Assembly (NCBI GenBank): GCA_937127435.1
Contig: CAKZLZ010000076.1
Span: 1 to 41,678 of the forward strand
Reading direction: 5' to 3'
Length of the DNA stretch: 41,678 nt
From: an uncultured Verrucomicrobiota bacterium
GTDB lineage: Bacteria; Verrucomicrobiota; Kiritimatiellia; SS1-B-03-39; UBA6053
Within the stretch, counting starts at the first letter, position 1; the number at the start of each line of letters is the position of its first letter. Position numbers and translations under genes: made by a program. Positions 33,925 to 41,678 of this stretch are shown piece after piece. Below the pieces are notes generated by a model. The model was not told the DNA's origin, searched no databases, and saw only the letters and a list, made by a program, of their open reading frames with translations.

Positions 33925-35034
33925 ATGTTAAATACAGCTTTTCAACTTGGAAATTTAAAAGTCCCGAACGGAGTATTGCTTGCCCCATTGGCGGGAGTGA
34001 GCGATGTGCCGTTCCGTCGGGTGTGTCAGGAGTTGGGTGCCGGACTGACTTATATCGAAATGCTGTCCGCTGCGGGGATGCCTCACAATAATCGCAAAGC
34101 TGGAGAATTGATTGCCCGGGGGGCGGCCGAACCTATTTTGGGAGCGCAAATGACCGGAGCCAAACCGGAGATTATGGCTTTGGGGGCGAAGATCCTGATG
34201 GAAAAAGATCTGGTGGTGGATACTCTGGATATCAATATGGGATGCCCGGTGAAAAAGATTGTGGGCAGGGGATGTGGATCGGCCATTGTCAAAGATCCGA
34301 AGTTGGCGGGAGAAATTTTACAGGCCACCCGCGAGGCGATCGATATCCCGGTCACCACCAAGATTCGTTTGGGGTTTACAAAGATGAACCAGACGGTGGA
34401 AGAGGTGTGTGCTGAATTGGTATCTGCGGGAACGGAGATGCTGGTGATTCACGGGCGAACCCGGGATTGCGGATATAGCGATCCGGTTCAATATGACCGG
34501 ATTAAAGATGGGTTTGAAGCGGCCCGGTCCGCAGCCGGGGAACGGAAAGTCCATATGATCGGCAACGGAAATGTTTTTGATCTGAAAACCGCCCGGGAAA
34601 TGGTGGATAAAACCGGTTGCGACGGAATTATGATCAGTCGGGGCTGTTTGGGGAATCCGTGGATTTTCGACCAGATTTTGAATGACCATGAATTACAGCC
34701 TACGGTGAACGAATGGCTGGAAGTGGTCTTGCGTCACACGGAGTATCATCGGGAATTTTATACCGAAGGGCACTATGCAGCCATTCGCTTTCGAAAGCAT
34801 TTGTTGTGGTATGTCAGTGGATTCCCGGGCAGCCGGGCTTTACGTAACGAAATTAGCCAGGTGAACTCGATGGCGGAAGTCAGGGAACGTCTGTTGCGGT
34901 ATGCGGAAAGTTTGCCGGGTGAATTGCGGCGTTATGGCGATCCGCATGAATTTGCCAAAACAGGTGAATACGATCCGAAAAATGAAATGGACCGGGATCA
35001 TGACCGTGGAGTGGAGCATTATGAAGAGAGTTGA
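33925..35034 (+). CDS. dusB: tRNA-dihydrouridine synthase, DusB-like
   Basis: This FMN enzyme reduces uridine in the tRNA D-loop. The 369-aa protein has the TIM-barrel blocks LLAPLAGVSDVPFRRVCQELGA, GAQMTG, NMGCPVKKIVGRGCGSA (with catalytic Cys in NMGCP), VTTKIRLGF, IHGRTRDCGYSDP, HMIGNGNVFD and GIMISRGCLGNPWIF. The NMGCPVKKI form points to the DusB subgroup. A purine-rich site (AGAGGGG) precedes the ATG. The tail after about residue 320 is extended and charged. The next gene, rsmE, follows 90 bases later, and that spacer is filled by a hairpin. Confidence 0.9.
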   Translation: MLNTAFQLGNLKVPNGVLLAPLAGVSDVPFRRVCQELGAGLTYIEMLSAAGMPHNNRKAGELIARGAAEPILGAQMTGAKPEIMALGAKILMEKDLVVDTLDINMGCPVKKIVGRGCGSAIVKDPKLAGEILQATREAIDIPVTTKIRLGFTKMNQTVEEVCAELVSAGTEMLVIHGRTRDCGYSDPVQYDRIKDGFEAARSAAGERKVHMIGNGNVFDLKTAREMVDKTGCDGIMISRGCLGNPWIFDQILNDHELQPTVNEWLEVVLRHTEYHREFYTEGHYAAIRFRKHLLWYVSGFPGSRALRNEISQVNSMAEVRERLLRYAESLPGELRRYGDPHEFAKTGEYDPKNEMDRDHDRGVEHYEES

Positions 35035-35040
35035 AATTGC

Positions 35041-35114
35041 GGAGCGCAGACACTCTTGTCATGGCGAAGAAACCCAAAGCGCATTTTCCGCTTGGACAGG
35101 AGTGTCCGCGCTCC
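35041..35114. repeat. Hairpin filling the dusB-rsmE spacer
   Basis: Arms 35041-35060 and 35095-35114 pair over 20 positions, with two changes that leave G-U pairs in RNA. The 34-base loop contains no gene. The hairpin takes up nearly all the space between stop and start, so it is either a repeat element or a processing site in a shared transcript. Confidence 0.85.
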
Positions 35115-35124
35115 GGGATAACAT

Positions 35125-35847
35125 ATGAACCGAATCCTGTATAAAAAAAGTGAGCTCGCCCACGATCAGTTGTTGCTGACGGATCATCGGGCCACCCATA
35201 TTTTGCAGGTGTTAAAGCCCGCGGTGGGGGATAAGTTGCGGACGGGAGAAATCGATGGACCCTGGTCGGAAGCCGAAGTGCTGAAGCTGAGCCCCCAGAA
35301 AGTGATTTTGAAAATTGTAAATCTGGATACGCCATCCCGTCCGGGTTTAGATCTGCTGCTGGCGTTGCCCCGTCCCAAGGTTTTAAAACGTTTGTTGCCC
35401 CAAATTGCGGCCATCGGGGTGGATCATCTTTATCTTTGCAATGCGGAACGGGTAGAAAAATACTACTTTGATACCCACGTGCTTGAACCCGGTTTTATTC
35501 ACAAATCTTTAGTGGAAGGGTTGGTGCAAAGCGGGGATACCTGTTTACCCAAAGTGGAGGTGGTCCGGCATCTACCCTCGTTTCTGGAGAAGACTGCATT
35601 TCCTGAAAACCGTTGGTTGCTTCATCCTTCGGCCAGTGAAAGTTTATTAAATAAAGAAATCGCTGCAGGACGCAGTGTGCTTGCAATCGGTCCGGAAGGG
35701 GGATGGCGAGAAGCTGAACTGGCCCAATTTGAAGGCTTGGGTTTTCAGCCCTTATCTCTGTTTGACAGAATATTAAGATCTGACACCGCTTGTATTGCGG
35801 CTTTAAGTTTGGCGGCGGCAAAAGGGGAAGCTTGTGGCCGCGCCTGA
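35125..35847 (+). CDS. rsmE: 16S rRNA m3U1498 methyltransferase RsmE
   Basis: The 240-aa SPOUT methyltransferase modifies U1498 of 16S rRNA. Its N-terminal PUA-like part (HRATHILQVLKPAVGDKLRTGEIDG) is followed by the knot domain with IGPEGGWREAEL and SLFDRILRSDTACIAALS, both RsmE signatures. Length fits the family. The next gene overlaps it by 14 bases. The start has no strong ribosome binding site and lies 11 bases after a hairpin repeat. Confidence 0.93.
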   Translation: MNRILYKKSELAHDQLLLTDHRATHILQVLKPAVGDKLRTGEIDGPWSEAEVLKLSPQKVILKIVNLDTPSRPGLDLLLALPRPKVLKRLLPQIAAIGVDHLYLCNAERVEKYYFDTHVLEPGFIHKSLVEGLVQSGDTCLPKVEVVRHLPSFLEKTAFPENRWLLHPSASESLLNKEIAAGRSVLAIGPEGGWREAELAQFEGLGFQPLSLFDRILRSDTACIAALSLAAAKGEACGRA

Positions 35848-36637
35848 GTGGAGAATTCTGTTACAGTTGCTGAAACAGATTGCGATTCCGCGCGGCCGTC
35901 TGGCCACGGGGTTGTTTTCGTTGGAAGGGTACCGGAGTATGGAGCGGGCGTTGCGGAATGATGCACCGGTTCGAGAAGTATTGGTGTCCCGAAAATTTGC
36001 GGATGCGGACACGGCGCGGGAGAAATCGATTCTGGAAGAAGTTTCCAGGCGGGGACTGCCGCTGCGTATTGCACCGGATGAAGATTTTGCGGAGTTGAAT
36101 GCGGGCCGGGGAATTGGCGAGGTGTTCGCGGTAATGCCGATACCGGCGGAACCGGATTGGGAAAGTTTTATACGTCCGCAAGGGCGCAGTTTGTTGATGG
36201 TGGGATGGAACCTCGGCGACCCGGGAAATACCGGCGCGGTGATTCGCTCGGCTTTGGCTGCAGGCTGTTCCGGATTTTTGGCGGTGGGCACGACCGATCC
36301 CTGGCATCCGAAGTCGGTGCGGACCAGTATGGGCAGTTTGTTTGCTTTGCCGATTCTGAAGGTGGCGGAGGATCGTGCGTGGTTGGCGGATTTAGATCAA
36401 TACGAATTTGAAACCGTGGCCACGGTTTGCCGGGATGCAGAAACGTTACCGGCACTGAAATTGTCAGGCTCGCGTACCGCACTGGTGCTGGGAAGTGAAG
36501 CCTTCGGGCTGCCGGATGCATTGGCGGCACAGATGAAAAGGCGAGTGACCATTCCCATGCCGGAAGGGGTGGATTCTTATTCGATCAATGCGGCGGCGGC
36601 GGTGTTGGCTTATACGATGATGAATGCGGATGAATAA
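35834..36637 (+). CDS. TrmH/SpoU-family RNA methyltransferase
   Basis: The 267-aa protein has the SPOUT motifs of the TrmH family: GWNLGDPGNTGAVIRSALAAG (motif 1), ALVLGSEAFGLPDAL (motif 2) and IPMPEGVDSYSINAAAAVLAY (motif 3). An N-terminal substrate-binding part (LFSLEGYRSMERALRN) is also present. It methylates ribose 2'-OH in rRNA or tRNA; which site is not clear. The start is GTG at 35834, 14 bases inside rsmE, with AAGGGGAAG upstream at 35821-35829, so the two are coupled. Confidence 0.9.
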   Translation: MAAPEWRILLQLLKQIAIPRGRLATGLFSLEGYRSMERALRNDAPVREVLVSRKFADADTAREKSILEEVSRRGLPLRIAPDEDFAELNAGRGIGEVFAVMPIPAEPDWESFIRPQGRSLLMVGWNLGDPGNTGAVIRSALAAGCSGFLAVGTTDPWHPKSVRTSMGSLFALPILKVAEDRAWLADLDQYEFETVATVCRDAETLPALKLSGSRTALVLGSEAFGLPDALAAQMKRRVTIPMPEGVDSYSINAAAAVLAYTMMNADE

Positions 36638-36669
36638 TTGCGGAAGGCTGAGATTTCAACGCCAGAGTT

Positions 36670-36785
36670 CCGCGTTTACGCGGCAGTTATGAGATGTCCT
36701 TCAGGACTCGGGTTTCGGAACCTTTGGTATTGAAACCGGAGCGTAAACGCTCCTTGAGGCTTCCGCGTAAACGCGGGACTCCGGC
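36670..36785. repeat. Three hairpins with TTTA/TAAA loops
   Basis: CCGCG-TTTA-CGCGG (36670-36683), GGAGCG-TAAA-CGCTCC (36738-36753) and CCGCG-TAAA-CGCGG (36763-36776), the last two enclosed by CCGGAG...CTCCGG (36736-36785). All share the core GCGTTTACGC or its reverse. The region lies between the SpoU gene and the convergent glycosidase gene. Confidence 0.85.
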
Positions 36786-36789
36786 TTCC

Positions 36790-39120
36790 TTATTTCCAAA
36801 TCTTCAGATAAGGAAACAGTCGGGTTTCCAGAGAGGGGTCCAGCCGATAGAGAATCGCGCCTTTGAGTTTTCTTTCTTTGATTAAATCCAGTTGGGTGAG
36901 GACTTCGGCAGGGGAGAGTTCGGCATTGCTGGAGATGAGTCCAATGCCGGGAAGCAGGCGTTCGGCGACACCGGGTTGGCTCCGTTGCATATCCAGCCAA
37001 CCGGCAAATTGATCAGGATTGTCGGTGTAATTCATGGGGATGATCCAATCGACCCAACCGTATTTGGCCCAGACCGGCCAATCCTGTCCCTGGGCATCCG
37101 CACAATCGGGCCAGGCACCCCAAACTGCCACGCTGAGTTTGAGTTTGGGGAATTCACTTCTCAGCGCTGCTGAAATTTGTTGCATGGCTTTGTGCAGTTC
37201 CTGTTGGCGGAAGAGCTGATACTCAACCTTGAGTCCCCCGGGGGTTAAGACTTCCCGGGGCCAGTTCTTAAATCGACGTCCCGCCTTCTTTTCAAATGCG
37301 GCGCGGGCTGCAGGACCGTAATCCGCCTCTCTTCCGGGGTAACGCATGTAATCCAAATGGATGCCGTCGATGGGGGCGTGGCGGGCCATTTCCAAAAGGG
37401 TGTCGATTTCAAATTGAACATTGTCGGGATGGGAAAAGGAGAGCCAGGGAATGTCTTTGCCGTTGGCATCCTGCATCAATCGACCTTCCCTCCGCATCTT
37501 TTCTTTGAAAGCGGGGAGGCGGGTATTCAATTTCCAACAGATTTTCCAAGGGTGTGCCTGCAACCCCTGTTGGTGGGCGGCGGTGGTGAAGGCGCGGAGC
37601 TGATCTCCGTATTTCTCCAAAGACTTGGAAGGCGGAATGAACCGGGAAGGGTAGTGGGCACGTCCGGCGCTGGCCATATTGGGAAAGACCGCATTAAACC
37701 CTGCCGCTTTTAATTCCTTGCAGGTCTGCTCCCAACTCCCGGCAAAAAAGCCGGTGCCGTTTTGATCCCAGATGCCTTTGATTTCCGGATCCCATTCCGT
37801 CTGTCCGCTGGCAAAGGCCCGTTGCATCAACTGGTCACTTTCCTGGAGATCGCGCAGGGTTTTCATTTGGAAGGTACTGCTGAGGAGCGCTTTATTATAG
37901 ATGTCAACCGCCATGGATTTCAGATGTTGGGCTGCACCCGGTTTTGTCGAAACGGGTCCATAGCGGAGCTCAAATTGTTGCGGGGAGCGGGTTTCCACGT
38001 AAAAGCGGATGGGTTCGGTGATAAGATCCGGGTCCAGGCGGCCGATCCATTCGATCAGCGCCTGTTGTTTGGCGGCGAGATCTCCGGATCGCCATGCGAC
38101 ATTGGACCAGACGCCCCTCGCGCTTTCGATGCAGGCGGGTTGCTTTGTACCGCGATCCAATGCGTCCTGCCACATGGCGGTCACTTTTGACCCTGTTTGC
38201 GGACGGATCATTCTGAGCGACCAGGCGTGCTGATAGATCCGGGATGGAAAATCCGCTTGGGAACTGATCCAGTGATCAAATTGTCCGACGGTCGAGGAAC
38301 TGAGGGGCGCGCCCAGCTCCACCCCTAATTTTCTGGCGAAACCCTGATGGGCTGATTCGAACACGATCACCTTGGTTCCCCGGTCGATGAGGCGGGTCAA
38401 TTGTTGGTAATGATTTGAGGGAAGTTTCGGGAGGTAGGGGAGGATGACCAGTGATGGCGCGGGGGCTTCCCCGTGGAGATCATCCGGACTCTTTATGGCG
38501 TGGGGCATTCCAATGCCATTGAGCAGGCGGCCGAAATGTCTGAAACTCACGCGGCTGGTGTAAATCTCATCCGGGGTGCTGGCGAGAGATTCGGGATTGA
38601 TCAGCCAAAGGGTATCTATGAATCCATCCAGACTGACAAGTTGAAGGGTGGTGCGTCCTTGCTTCCGCGGCCAGAAGCTGAAACGGATTTCTTCGATCCG
38701 GTTCCAGCCGGCGGGGGTGCCTTCGGATTTGAAATCGTGTTTGCTGAAAAGCAAATGGCGGAATCCTGCTTCGTGAAGCGTGAAGGTTTGCGTGTACCAT
38801 CCATTTCCTGATCTGAAAGAAAGGGTTCCCTCCAGAAGATATTCAGGATTTTCAATTCCGGTACGGAGTCGAAAGCTGGTGAGGCCGCTTAAATCCAGGT
38901 GTTGCTTTCGGGAGAGCGTAATCTGGCGATCGTCCCGGGTGAACTTCAACTCCAGATCAGCATGGTTTTCCCGGGGACGAAGTTTTCCCGCCTGTTCGCC
39001 GCTTTGCCAGTCCCGGGTGGATTCCCCGGCAAAGGTAATTACGGTTTGCATGTGGGTGGCACGGACAAGCGGGAGCGACGCCAGTACGCAAAGCACCCAC
39101 CAGGAAAACAGAAATTTCAT
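36790..39120 (-). CDS. Glycoside hydrolase, GHL10/DUF187-like, secreted
   Basis: The 776-aa protein has a signal peptide (MKFLFSWWVLCVLASLPLVRA). The first 180 residues look like a carbohydrate-binding or jelly-roll region, a middle part follows (about 190-330), and the GHL10 barrel runs from about residue 445 (EIKGIWDQNGTGFF, FNAVFPNMASAGRAHYPSRF). The catalytic-region motif is IDGIHLDYMRYP, with Asp590 as probable catalytic residue. GHL10 proteins act on complex glycans or peptidoglycan in the envelope. The start at 39120 is chosen from the signal peptide. The MBL gene upstream ends one base away, so they form an operon. Confidence 0.88.
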   Translation of the reverse strand: MKFLFSWWVLCVLASLPLVRATHMQTVITFAGESTRDWQSGEQAGKLRPRENHADLELKFTRDDRQITLSRKQHLDLSGLTSFRLRTGIENPEYLLEGTLSFRSGNGWYTQTFTLHEAGFRHLLFSKHDFKSEGTPAGWNRIEEIRFSFWPRKQGRTTLQLVSLDGFIDTLWLINPESLASTPDEIYTSRVSFRHFGRLLNGIGMPHAIKSPDDLHGEAPAPSLVILPYLPKLPSNHYQQLTRLIDRGTKVIVFESAHQGFARKLGVELGAPLSSSTVGQFDHWISSQADFPSRIYQHAWSLRMIRPQTGSKVTAMWQDALDRGTKQPACIESARGVWSNVAWRSGDLAAKQQALIEWIGRLDPDLITEPIRFYVETRSPQQFELRYGPVSTKPGAAQHLKSMAVDIYNKALLSSTFQMKTLRDLQESDQLMQRAFASGQTEWDPEIKGIWDQNGTGFFAGSWEQTCKELKAAGFNAVFPNMASAGRAHYPSRFIPPSKSLEKYGDQLRAFTTAAHQQGLQAHPWKICWKLNTRLPAFKEKMRREGRLMQDANGKDIPWLSFSHPDNVQFEIDTLLEMARHAPIDGIHLDYMRYPGREADYGPAARAAFEKKAGRRFKNWPREVLTPGGLKVEYQLFRQQELHKAMQQISAALRSEFPKLKLSVAVWGAWPDCADAQGQDWPVWAKYGWVDWIIPMNYTDNPDQFAGWLDMQRSQPGVAERLLPGIGLISSNAELSPAEVLTQLDLIKERKLKGAILYRLDPSLETRLFPYLKIWK

Positions 39121-39121
39121 G

Positions 39122-39778
39122 TTAGCGAAGTGCCTGATGCATGTAGGGATTGCTGCGCTTTTCGGCACCGATGCTGGTCGCGGGGCCGTGTCCGGGGATC
39201 ACCCGGGTATCGTCCGGCAATTCTGCCAGGATACGTAGAGAGTTGAGCAGGGTGGCGGTATTGCCTCCGGGGAGGTCGGTGCGTCCGACGCTTCCTTTGA
39301 ACAGAACGTCTCCGCCGATCAGCAATTTTTCTTCCGGGAAATGGAAGGCCACCGAACCGGGGGAGTGGCCGGGGAGAAAAATGGTTTCAAATTTAAAGGG
39401 GCCAATGGAAAAAGAGCCGTCGGTTTCCCAGGCCTTTTGAATTTCGGGGACGGTGGCGGGGTCCGGTTGGCGGTACCAAGGCAAATTTTGATTGCGGGAG
39501 GTGAAGGCCCAGCTCAGATCGAGCGGGTGCATCCAACAGGGTGCCGGGCAGGCGGCATGCAATTCTCCGATGGCACAGACGTGGTCATAGTGTCCGTGCG
39601 TAAAGGGGTAGCCAATAACCGTGAGGCCATTTGCCGTAAGGGTTTCCTGAAGGACCCCGGCGTCCGCACCCGGATCAATGACCAGAGCTTGTTTTGCCTG
39701 GTTGGAGAGAATGATGCAATTGGTTTGGATCATTCCGGTGGGAATTATAGTGTAATTTACTTTGGATTTATTTGACAT
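39122..39778 (-). CDS. Metallo-beta-lactamase-fold hydrolase (glyoxalase II-like)
   Basis: The 218-aa protein has the zinc motif THGHYDHV, then FLPGHSPGSVAFH, LLIGGDVLFKGSVGRTDLPGG and VIPGHGPAT. The VGRTDLPGG block is typical of YcbL/glyoxalase II-type hydrolases. It is cytoplasmic and probably cleaves a thioester. It is the first gene of a unit with the GHL10 glycosidase, an unusual pairing. ATG at 39778 is chosen over an upstream in-frame start at 39799. No ribosome binding site is seen. Confidence 0.88.
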   Translation of the reverse strand: MSNKSKVNYTIIPTGMIQTNCIILSNQAKQALVIDPGADAGVLQETLTANGLTVIGYPFTHGHYDHVCAIGELHAACPAPCWMHPLDLSWAFTSRNQNLPWYRQPDPATVPEIQKAWETDGSFSIGPFKFETIFLPGHSPGSVAFHFPEEKLLIGGDVLFKGSVGRTDLPGGNTATLLNSLRILAELPDDTRVIPGHGPATSIGAEKRSNPYMHQALR

Positions 39779-39833
39779 ATGGTTGCAAGGGTGGGGCACT
39801 TAGAAAGTAGGGTTAAGGAAGTATTTGTTCTAA

Positions 39834-40310
39834 TTATTCGTACTTCCATGGGTTTATTATTCGTGCATTGGTTTTGTTCTTTTCAAGAAACTCCTCAGCA
39901 TATTTATCATTTAGTATTTTTAGTCTTATCCCTTTTGAATTTGTTCTATTGGCGACCAAGCGAACAGGTGCTTTTATTCGAGAAATAGCAGCGCATAACA
40001 ATGCTCCAACCATCGGCATGAGCATTAGAACAGAAATAAACTTAGGAATGGTTACCTGATTATCCTGCGCAATTGCAAATGGGATTCCACTAGCAAAAAA
40101 GATCAGTAGAAAAATAACAAAACCGACCTTCCACTTCTTTGGAGCGCATTTACATGCTTTACAAATAGGAATTTCTACAGTGACTGTGAATGACGCAAGG
40201 CCTCCACTTGTCGTATCGGTAAACTTTTCAATATTGTGTTCTTCTGACATGCATCTTATACATTTTGCGGGGAATACAACTGGAGTATCTGCATGAATTA
40301 GGGTGCTCAT
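39834..40310 (-). CDS. Membrane protein with N-terminal Cys motifs, AT-rich
   Basis: The 158-aa protein starts with C17-I-R-C20 and C49-K-A-C52-K-C54, a zinc-ribbon-like arrangement. Two hydrophobic helices (about 60-82 and 88-110) and a basic C-terminal part follow. No known family is recognised. The gene is more AT-rich than its neighbours, which suggests recent transfer. It has no operon partner and no good ribosome binding site. The sequence is coherent as a membrane protein, so I keep it as real. Confidence 0.6.
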   Translation of the reverse strand: MSTLIHADTPVVFPAKCIRCMSEEHNIEKFTDTTSGGLASFTVTVEIPICKACKCAPKKWKVGFVIFLLIFFASGIPFAIAQDNQVTIPKFISVLMLMPMVGALLCAAISRIKAPVRLVANRTNSKGIRLKILNDKYAEEFLEKNKTNARIINPWKYE

Positions 40311-40500
40311 TTCTGTTTCGTGTTTTGTGCAGATGATTTCCCTCTCCCTTGAAGGGGGAAACTTGATGAGTGATGGATCATATTGAAAATTCTATCGAAC
40401 TTTGATTGTAGATGTTTTTGTGAATTATCCAATGTGCAAAGGCCAAAAGCATGTTTGTCTTATAAAATTATTGACGTGGGAATTATTTGAATCTGCATAT

Positions 40501-41478
40501 TTAAAACCTTAGTCCGGCGCGGAGTCCGAACATTGAATAATTTAAGTCGATTTCTCGTTGATAGTTTGAAGAGGATTGCAGCACGGTATTGCTGTCTACT
40601 TGCTCGTAGATCAAGCCGAGAAGCAAATCCAGGCTGTCACTGACCGGCAAATAGAAGTTGGTGCCGAATTCGAGTGAAGTATAGGACACGGTCATATTGT
40701 CAAAGGTTTCATCTTCCACGCCAATATCTTCGAGGGCACCGTCATAATCGAGAATTTTCCAGGTGCCGAAAAACACCATTTCCGGTCCGGAGGTATCGGC
40801 TTCATGAAACAGAATTCTGAATTCGGCTCCGAGTCCATATTCGGGAACGATGAGCTGGGCCTCGCCGGAGGCATTACCGTTTACGGCGTAGGCCCGGTTG
40901 TCAAAGCCGGGAACTTCAATGTTCAAAGTGTTCCCTGAATCGATAGAAAAATCGCTGACAATATATTGGGCACCGAGGTGTAACCAGGGGGTGAAACGAA
41001 AGGAGCCTTGGGGATTGAGGGTGAAAGGGGTGAAGCGCAGACCCACTCCCAACCAGGAGGTGTCGGCATCCACCGTGTATTCTGAGCCCACGGGAATCAG
41101 GAGATAATCCAGTTGCTGACCGTTGAAAGAGAGGTCGTCGACGCTGAGCCGGATTTCAGATTGTGCGGTGCCACTGGCATTTATGGAGCTTTGCCGGTAG
41201 TCGACCAGGAGGCTGAACCATTTTCCGGTGAGCTGGCCACCAAAAGAAACGACATCCGAGCCACTGTCGATATTCAGGTCCACCAGGCTGGTGTCCAGTC
41301 CGCCACTGATGAGGGAGCCGTTTTGGGTTTCCTGCACCCGTCCTTCCAGAGAATGCATGGTCCCGTATCCGCCATAGAGTTCCAGATATCTGTCCTGGTT
41401 TTGGATGCGCCCGCCGGCAATGTTGTCTCCGGCCTGCAGAATTGAGAGGCTGAGGATAAGAAAGAGGAGTGTTTTCAT
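40501..41478 (-). CDS. Outer-membrane beta-barrel protein
   Basis: The 325-aa protein has a signal peptide (MKTLLFLILSLSILQA). Alternating strands run through the mature part (YLELYGGYGTMHSLEG, KWFSLLVDYRQSSINASG, SWLGVGLRFTPFTL, TSLEFGTNFYLPVSDSLDLLLGLIYEQ), and the C-terminus is MFGLRAGLRF, ending in Phe as outer-membrane barrels do. It resembles a 12- to 14-stranded barrel of unknown function. It is not next to any gene that would suggest a ligand. A repeat-rich stretch lies upstream. Confidence 0.8.
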   Translation of the reverse strand: MKTLLFLILSLSILQAGDNIAGGRIQNQDRYLELYGGYGTMHSLEGRVQETQNGSLISGGLDTSLVDLNIDSGSDVVSFGGQLTGKWFSLLVDYRQSSINASGTAQSEIRLSVDDLSFNGQQLDYLLIPVGSEYTVDADTSWLGVGLRFTPFTLNPQGSFRFTPWLHLGAQYIVSDFSIDSGNTLNIEVPGFDNRAYAVNGNASGEAQLIVPEYGLGAEFRILFHEADTSGPEMVFFGTWKILDYDGALEDIGVEDETFDNMTVSYTSLEFGTNFYLPVSDSLDLLLGLIYEQVDSNTVLQSSSNYQREIDLNYSMFGLRAGLRF

Positions 41479-41550
41479 ATCTGGATGTTTAGCAGTGGGA
41501 AGAGGAGGGTTGCGAGCAGAAACTATTCTTTATCCTTTGGGAATTGCAAG

Positions 41551-41573
41551 GGGCGCGTCCCGGAATTGATTTT
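41551..41573. repeat. Dispersed 23-bp repeat copy
   Basis: Begins gggcgc and has tcccggaattg in its middle. It matches 18361-18383 at 21 of 23 positions. Both copies lie in spacers. Confidence 0.6.
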
Positions 41574-41590
41574 AAACGTGGGGACAAGCC

Positions 41591-41609
41591 CGAATGGCAC
41601 GAACTTAAG
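41591..41609. repeat. 19-bp repeat, inverted partner of 59-77
   Basis: Exact reverse complement of 59-77. The following sequence (GTAGCAGCCCCGGAGGGGC, then TAGCCCAGGGC) is a hairpin-rich stretch that runs off the window end and probably belongs to a larger dispersed element. Confidence 0.6.
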
Positions 41610-41678
41610 GCCATGTAGCAGCCCCGGAGGGGCTAACGCGTTTAGCCCAGGGCAAACGACGAAGGAGTGCAGCTCTGG

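Noticed and set aside
40337..40363. Possible terminator with CCCTT/AAGGG stem
   Set aside because: The stem is short, and no T-run follows on either strand.

Overview
The window looks like a chromosomal segment of a Verrucomicrobiota bacterium, probably of the Opitutia/Puniceicoccales type. The reasons are the 16S rRNA 5' region, three PEP-CTERM (exosortase-sorted) proteins, a TIGR05002-type NxxGxxxF repeat protein, a GHL10 family glycosidase, Gram-negative envelope genes (TonB, ExbD, OmpA, TonB-dependent receptor, beta-barrels), and many extragenic hairpin repeats. This placement comes from recognised features, not from a search. No phage, insertion sequence, CRISPR array or defence locus is visible.

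Layout. Positions 1-8.2 kb hold envelope and secreted proteins: an NxxGxxxF repeat protein, a tiny PEP-CTERM protein, ExbD-TonB, a larger PEP-CTERM protein, a glycosyltransferase, a TPR protein and a small beta-barrel. Positions 8.3-14.25 kb are a complete rRNA operon: tandem promoters with a duplicated leader, boxA, 16S, tRNA-Ala(TGC), tRNA-Ile(GAT), 23S inside a processing stem, 5S and a strong terminator. Positions 14.25-21.3 kb hold a tandem repeat, an Rnk-like protein, a DUF4886 protein, a LacI-family regulator divergent from a PEP-CTERM gene with a palindrome between them, deoB with a Met-rich secreted protein, and a small membrane protein.

Positions 21.4-25.5 kb run on the + strand: OmpA with thrombospondin-3 repeats, a WalJ/YycJ-type MBL hydrolase, a GYF_2-DUF975 membrane protein and an SRPBCC-GyrI-like fusion. 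Positions 25.8-30.1 kb run on the - strand: a TonB-dependent receptor behind a TPP riboswitch (so probably a thiamine-compound importer), and an overlapping pair made of an M29-like metalloprotein and a stand-alone OvoA C-terminal-type methyltransferase. Positions 30.2-36.6 kb run on the + strand: PsuG, DsbD, a redoxin, DusB, RsmE and a SpoU methyltransferase, a cluster rich in RNA modification and thiol redox functions. Positions 36.8-41.5 kb run on the - strand: a GHL10 glycosidase with an MBL hydrolase, an AT-rich CxxC membrane protein and a beta-barrel protein.

The most interesting points are the M29-like/OvoA-C pair with no visible OvoA sulfoxide synthase, the TPP-controlled receptor, a shared promoter layout (17-bp spacer, then 6 nt from the -10 to the ATG) on three genes that suggests leaderless mRNAs, the duplicated rrn promoter-leader, and several families of extragenic inverted repeats.
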